This document shows, in pieces, positions 6,115 through 8,731 of a stretch of DNA of 8,731 nucleotides (its first letter is position 1; the number at the start of each line of letters is the position of its first letter). The DNA comes from Gammaproteobacteria bacterium (lineage in GTDB: Bacteria > Pseudomonadota > Gammaproteobacteria > UBA9214). The notes beneath the pieces are model-generated. The model was not told the origin of the DNA, did not search any database, and saw only the letters and a list, made by a program, of their open reading frames with translations. The DNA is taken from positions 3,944 to 12,674 of the forward strand of contig DMKK01000021.1 of NCBI GenBank assembly GCA_003454335.1. Reading direction: 5' to 3'. The position numbers and the translations under genes were made by a program.

Positions 6115-7035
6115 ATGCAGGCACGCAGCAAGCCGCCGCTGTTGATACTGGGCGCCCCGCCCCGGGGTGGCAATCACCTGCTGCGCGGACTACTGGATCA
6201 CCACCCGCAACTGCTACTGCCGCCGGACGAGGACTACTTTGTACGGCATTTGTCCCGGGATCCGCTGTTGCGCTGGCGCGGCATGCTGACGTCCCGTGCC
6301 GGGATTCCCGATTTTTTTCGGCAACTGCAGAAAGAAGGCCATCTCGAACGTGTCAATGCCGGCCACGGGAAACAGGTGTTCGGCAGCGAGGACTCCCTGA
6401 ATCTGGAAGCCTACTACGACTATGTCAGCAAGCATCACCGGCGCGGCAGCATCAACAGCCTGGTGCGCAACCATGTAGAAGCACTGGCCGTGGCGCTGGG
6501 ACATGCTGAAGGAGACGGGCGGCTACGTGTTTGTTTCTGTGCCTTGCAGCCCAGCAACAGCGACCTGACCCGCGTCAGCAAGATGCTGGCACGCAGTTAT
6601 GCTGTAAAAGGAATCTTCCTCGCAAGGGATCCACGGGCGCACCTGGCATCGCTACTGGTGCGCAATCCGACAGTGGACCTGGGACGCTTTTGCCAGCGGC
6701 AAAACAGCTACAGGCAGGAAGTTGACTGGTTCATCGAAAACTGTGGCCCGGCACTGCACATGCGCTTTGAGGATCTGGTCACGAATACGGAATCCTGCAT
6801 GCGGGAGGTTTGTGAGTTTGCCGGAATAGCCTTCTCCCCCGCCGTTCTTGAATACACCCAGGGTGGCAAGGCCAGCCACAGTAATTCTTCTTTTGCAGTC
6901 AGTTCAGGTATCGATCGCAGCGTGTTAACGCGCTACCGGGAATCACTGCCGACCGAGACTATCGCGTATCTTGAACAGCATTGCTTACCCGAGTTATTCT
7001 GGCACGCTCCCCAGGGTCTGGAAGCGCCTGTTTGA
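6115..7035 (+). CDS. Sulfotransferase (Sulfotransfer_3-like)
   Basis: A 306-residue PAPS-dependent sulfotransferase. The 5'-phosphosulfate loop is LILGAPPRGGNHLLRGLL (10-27), where the common PRSGTTLL pattern reads PRGGNHLL. FLARDPRAHLASLL (168-181) is the 3'-phosphate site, with R171 and S179 positioned as in the family. HMRFEDLVTN (215-224) is the usual late motif, and ASHSNSSF (253-260) resembles the serine/asparagine-rich stretch before the C-terminal helices. The start is fixed by a TGA directly upstream (6112-6114), and there is no later Met before the loop. There is no clear Shine-Dalgarno; the dioxygenase gene ends 35 bases earlier, so coupling or co-transcription is likely. No signal peptide or membrane segment is seen, so action on a cytosolic or membrane-surface precursor is expected. 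A T7 run lies at 6312-6318. The acceptor is unknown. Confidence 0.82.
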   Translation: MQARSKPPLLILGAPPRGGNHLLRGLLDHHPQLLLPPDEDYFVRHLSRDPLLRWRGMLTSRAGIPDFFRQLQKEGHLERVNAGHGKQVFGSEDSLNLEAYYDYVSKHHRRGSINSLVRNHVEALAVALGHAEGDGRLRVCFCALQPSNSDLTRVSKMLARSYAVKGIFLARDPRAHLASLLVRNPTVDLGRFCQRQNSYRQEVDWFIENCGPALHMRFEDLVTNTESCMREVCEFAGIAFSPAVLEYTQGGKASHSNSSFAVSSGIDRSVLTRYRESLPTETIAYLEQHCLPELFWHAPQGLEAPV

Positions 7036-7176
7036 CAGGAGATTTGGCCAGGAGCCTTTGGCCAGCACCGTTGCAGGCAGATCCGTTGTCCGGGGAGGCG
7101 TGCCATGCGCTTGTTTCCTGGCGTGCCATGGTTTACTTTTGCCGGTTAGCAAGCAGGTTTTACAAGAGGTATTCGG
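7036..7176. other. Repeat-bearing spacer with possible degenerate coding remnant
   Basis: A 141-base gap, longer than the others in this module. It holds two short direct repeats: TTTGGCCAG at 7043-7051 and 7057-7065, and GGCGTGCCATG at 7097-7107 and 7120-7130. One forward frame stays open right through it (a TTG at 7032-7034 overlaps the preceding stop). Its product is protein-like in places, for example SWRAMVYFCRLASRFYKRYS. That frame then runs deep into the next gene, so I do not call it a gene. It may be a frameshifted tail or remnant. Confidence 0.35.
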
Positions 7177-8133
7177 ATGCACGTTATTATCAAACGGCTA
7201 AAATACTGGATGGTTCGGGCGGTGTCGGTGTTCCTGCCTCAAAAGCAGGCCATCGCACTGGATCGCAAGCGGCGCGGCCAGGAAGAGTACCGCAAGCATC
7301 AGCTCTGCGAGTATGTTTTTGCCTCCTATGGCAAGAGTGGTCGCACCTGGATGCGGGTTATGTTATCGCGCTACTACCAGCAGACCTATGCGCTTCCGGA
7401 GCGCATCCTGATGGGTTTCGACAACTTTCATAAAATGAACGCGGATATACCGCGCATATTCTTTACCCACGACAACTACCTGCGAACGTATACCGGCAAT
7501 GTCAACAGCAAGAAGGATTTCTACCACAAAAAAGTGATTCTTCTGGTGCGCCGTCCGCAGGATGTTGCGGTGTCACAGTTCTTTCAGTGGAAGTACCGGA
7601 TGCGTGCCAACAAGATGGCCATGAACCGCTATCCTCCGGCCGGGTCGGATATATCGATCTACGATTTCGTAATGAATCCGGACTGCGGCGTTCCACGCAT
7701 TATCGACTTTCTGAACCTTTGGGCGCGCGAATTACCAAACATCGACGATCTGCTGATGGTGCGCTACGAGGATATGCGGGTACAGCCCGAGAATGAACTG
7801 CCGCGCATCATCGGGTTCCTGGGTATGGAGCCCGACGCTGCGCGGATCAGCGAGACTGTCGAATTTTCATCCGTTGAAAACCTGCGCAAACTCGAAAAGG
7901 AAAACTACTTCCGGCATGGCAGCAGGGTAAAGGCAAAAGACCCGGGTAATCCGCATTCCTTCAAGGTGCGGCGTGCCAAGGTCGGCGGCTATCGGGATTA
8001 CTTTGACGACGAGCAGGTCGCCACTATTGACGAAATGGTAAATACCAGGCTGTCCGGGATTTTCGGTTATGGCGCAGAAGAGCCGGCACCAGCGGGTACA
8101 GAAACCACGGGCAAGGCGGCCTTCGGAGGCTGA
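7177..8133 (+). CDS. Sulfotransferase (Sulfotransfer_1-like)
   Basis: A 318-residue sulfotransferase of a different subtype from its two neighbours. FASYGKSGRTWMRVML (48-63) is a classic 5'-phosphosulfate loop with K53. LLVRRPQDVAVSQFF (122-136) is the 3'-phosphate motif with R125 or R126 and S133. FTHDN (96-100) places H98 where a catalytic base may lie. MVRYEDM (194-200) and the C-terminal KVGGYRDYF (268-276), like the family's KGxxGxW region, complete the fold. The first 25 residues alternate basic and hydrophobic (IIKRLKYWMVRAVSVFL), suggesting membrane-surface attachment rather than a signal peptide. AAGAGGT at 7164-7170 is a good Shine-Dalgarno that supports the ATG at 7177. The tail after 297 is low-complexity (Ala/Gly/Thr/Glu-rich). 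The next gene begins five bases after the stop. The acceptor is unknown. Confidence 0.9.
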   Translation: MHVIIKRLKYWMVRAVSVFLPQKQAIALDRKRRGQEEYRKHQLCEYVFASYGKSGRTWMRVMLSRYYQQTYALPERILMGFDNFHKMNADIPRIFFTHDNYLRTYTGNVNSKKDFYHKKVILLVRRPQDVAVSQFFQWKYRMRANKMAMNRYPPAGSDISIYDFVMNPDCGVPRIIDFLNLWARELPNIDDLLMVRYEDMRVQPENELPRIIGFLGMEPDAARISETVEFSSVENLRKLEKENYFRHGSRVKAKDPGNPHSFKVRRAKVGGYRDYFDDEQVATIDEMVNTRLSGIFGYGAEEPAPAGTETTGKAAFGG

Positions 8134-8138
8134 GTGAC

Positions 8139-8731
8139 ATGAAAAAATGTGTCTTTATACATACCAACGAACGCCAGTGGCTGGGCGCGCAGCTGTCGGC
8201 CTATTCACTGCGTCGCAATTCGGCGCACGCCGATGAGTTTGACGTTGAGTATATCCACGTCAAGGACTACCCGTTTCTGCAAGCCAGGGAAGGACAGCCT
8301 TTTTTGCGTGGCGGCGTTACGCGTGTCTGGCATATGCATGACCTGCAATCGTTCACTCCCCTGCGTTTTATGCCGCCAAAACTGATGGGCTACGAGGGGC
8401 GGGCCCTGCTCGTCGACCCGGATGTCTTTGCAGTAGGCGATGTCCATGAATTGCTTACCCGGGACATGCAGGGCAAGGCCGTGATGGGGCGCCACCGTTT
8501 TGCCAACAAAAAAAAGACACAATGCGTTGCAACCAGCGTGATGCTGATGGACTGTGCAAAGCTCGGGCACTGGGATTGTGAACAGGCATTTGACGAGTTG
8601 TTTCAGTTCAAGCGGGATTACAAGGACTGGATATGTCTGCGCCACGAGTCACCGGACAGCATTGGCTACCTGGAACCGGAGTGGAATGATTTCGACCACC
8701 TGACCGACAAGACCCGCATGCTGCACAATAC
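8139..8731 (+). CDS. GT8-like glycosyltransferase, 5' part (cut by window end)
   Basis: An open frame from ATG 8139 to the window edge (197 full codons), preceded by GGAGG at 8125-8129 with nine bases of spacing. The N-terminus MKKCVFIHTNERQW leads into FTPLRFMPPKLMGYEGRALL (72-91). LVDPDVFAVGDVHELL (91-106) holds the D93-x-D95 metal/nucleotide-sugar motif, laid out as in family 8 enzymes (acceptor strand, DxD, then gDvxEL). EWNDFDHL (181-188) and the final RMLHN (193-197) match the late region of the fold, where a histidine helps bind metal. Family role: transfer of a sugar from a UDP-sugar to an acceptor. Donor and acceptor are not readable. The frame carries an A8 tract at 8508-8515. Because it directly follows a sulfotransferase, it probably builds the glycan or glycolipid that is sulfated. 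The family call is fairly secure; the C-terminus is not seen. Confidence 0.8.
   Translation, partial: MKKCVFIHTNERQWLGAQLSAYSLRRNSAHADEFDVEYIHVKDYPFLQAREGQPFLRGGVTRVWHMHDLQSFTPLRFMPPKLMGYEGRALLVDPDVFAVGDVHELLTRDMQGKAVMGRHRFANKKKTQCVATSVMLMDCAKLGHWDCEQAFDELFQFKRDYKDWICLRHESPDSIGYLEPEWNDFDHLTDKTRMLHN

Noticed and set aside
1..8731. Mobile element, CRISPR array, tRNA or rRNA.
   Set aside because: No transposase or integrase motifs, no regular repeat-spacer pattern and no RNA-gene signatures were seen on either strand.

Overview
The window reads as an accessory envelope-biogenesis locus of a Gram-negative proteobacterium. A gammaproteobacterium is my best guess, because the two LptF/LptG-type permeases resemble the E. 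coli proteins along their whole length. All eight supported genes are on the + strand. Most of the DNA is GC-rich (62% in a line I counted at 6181-6240). The gene at 4521-5180 and the gap before it look clearly AT-richer (37% at 4861-4920). No rRNA, tRNA, CRISPR, transposase or integrase was seen.

Region A (about 93-4259) looks like a lipid activation and export module. It starts with a MobA/IspD-fold nucleotidyltransferase (93-914). A 248-base spacer follows, holding a perfect 12-bp inverted repeat and a possible 12-codon leader peptide. Then come an LptF-type permease (1163-2233), an LptG-type permease (2230-3300) and a Tam41-type CDP-diacylglycerol synthase-like nucleotidyltransferase (3297-4259). 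The last three genes overlap by four bases at each junction (ATGA), so they are almost certainly translated together. An LptF/LptG pair between two nucleotidyltransferases is not the usual lptFG setting. It suggests a dedicated pair that exports a nucleotide-activated or modified lipid other than ordinary LPS.

Region B (about 4521-8731) looks like a glycan or lipid decoration module. It has a carbohydrate-type sulfotransferase (4521-5180), a 2-oxoglutarate/Fe(II) dioxygenase (5315-6079), a second sulfotransferase (6115-7035), a third sulfotransferase of a different subtype (7177-8133), and the start of a GT8-like glycosyltransferase cut by the window end (8139-8731). Three divergent PAPS-dependent sulfotransferases with a hydroxylase and a glycosyltransferase suggest synthesis of a sulfated, hydroxylated surface polymer or glycolipid.

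Taken together, the main hypothesis is that region A builds and exports an unusual phospholipid or sphingolipid-like molecule, while region B makes a sulfated surface glycan. Whether the two are one pathway or two neighbouring islands cannot be decided from sequence alone. Three A8/A9 tracts in the first sulfotransferase and one A8 tract in the glycosyltransferase raise the possibility of slippage-based variation.
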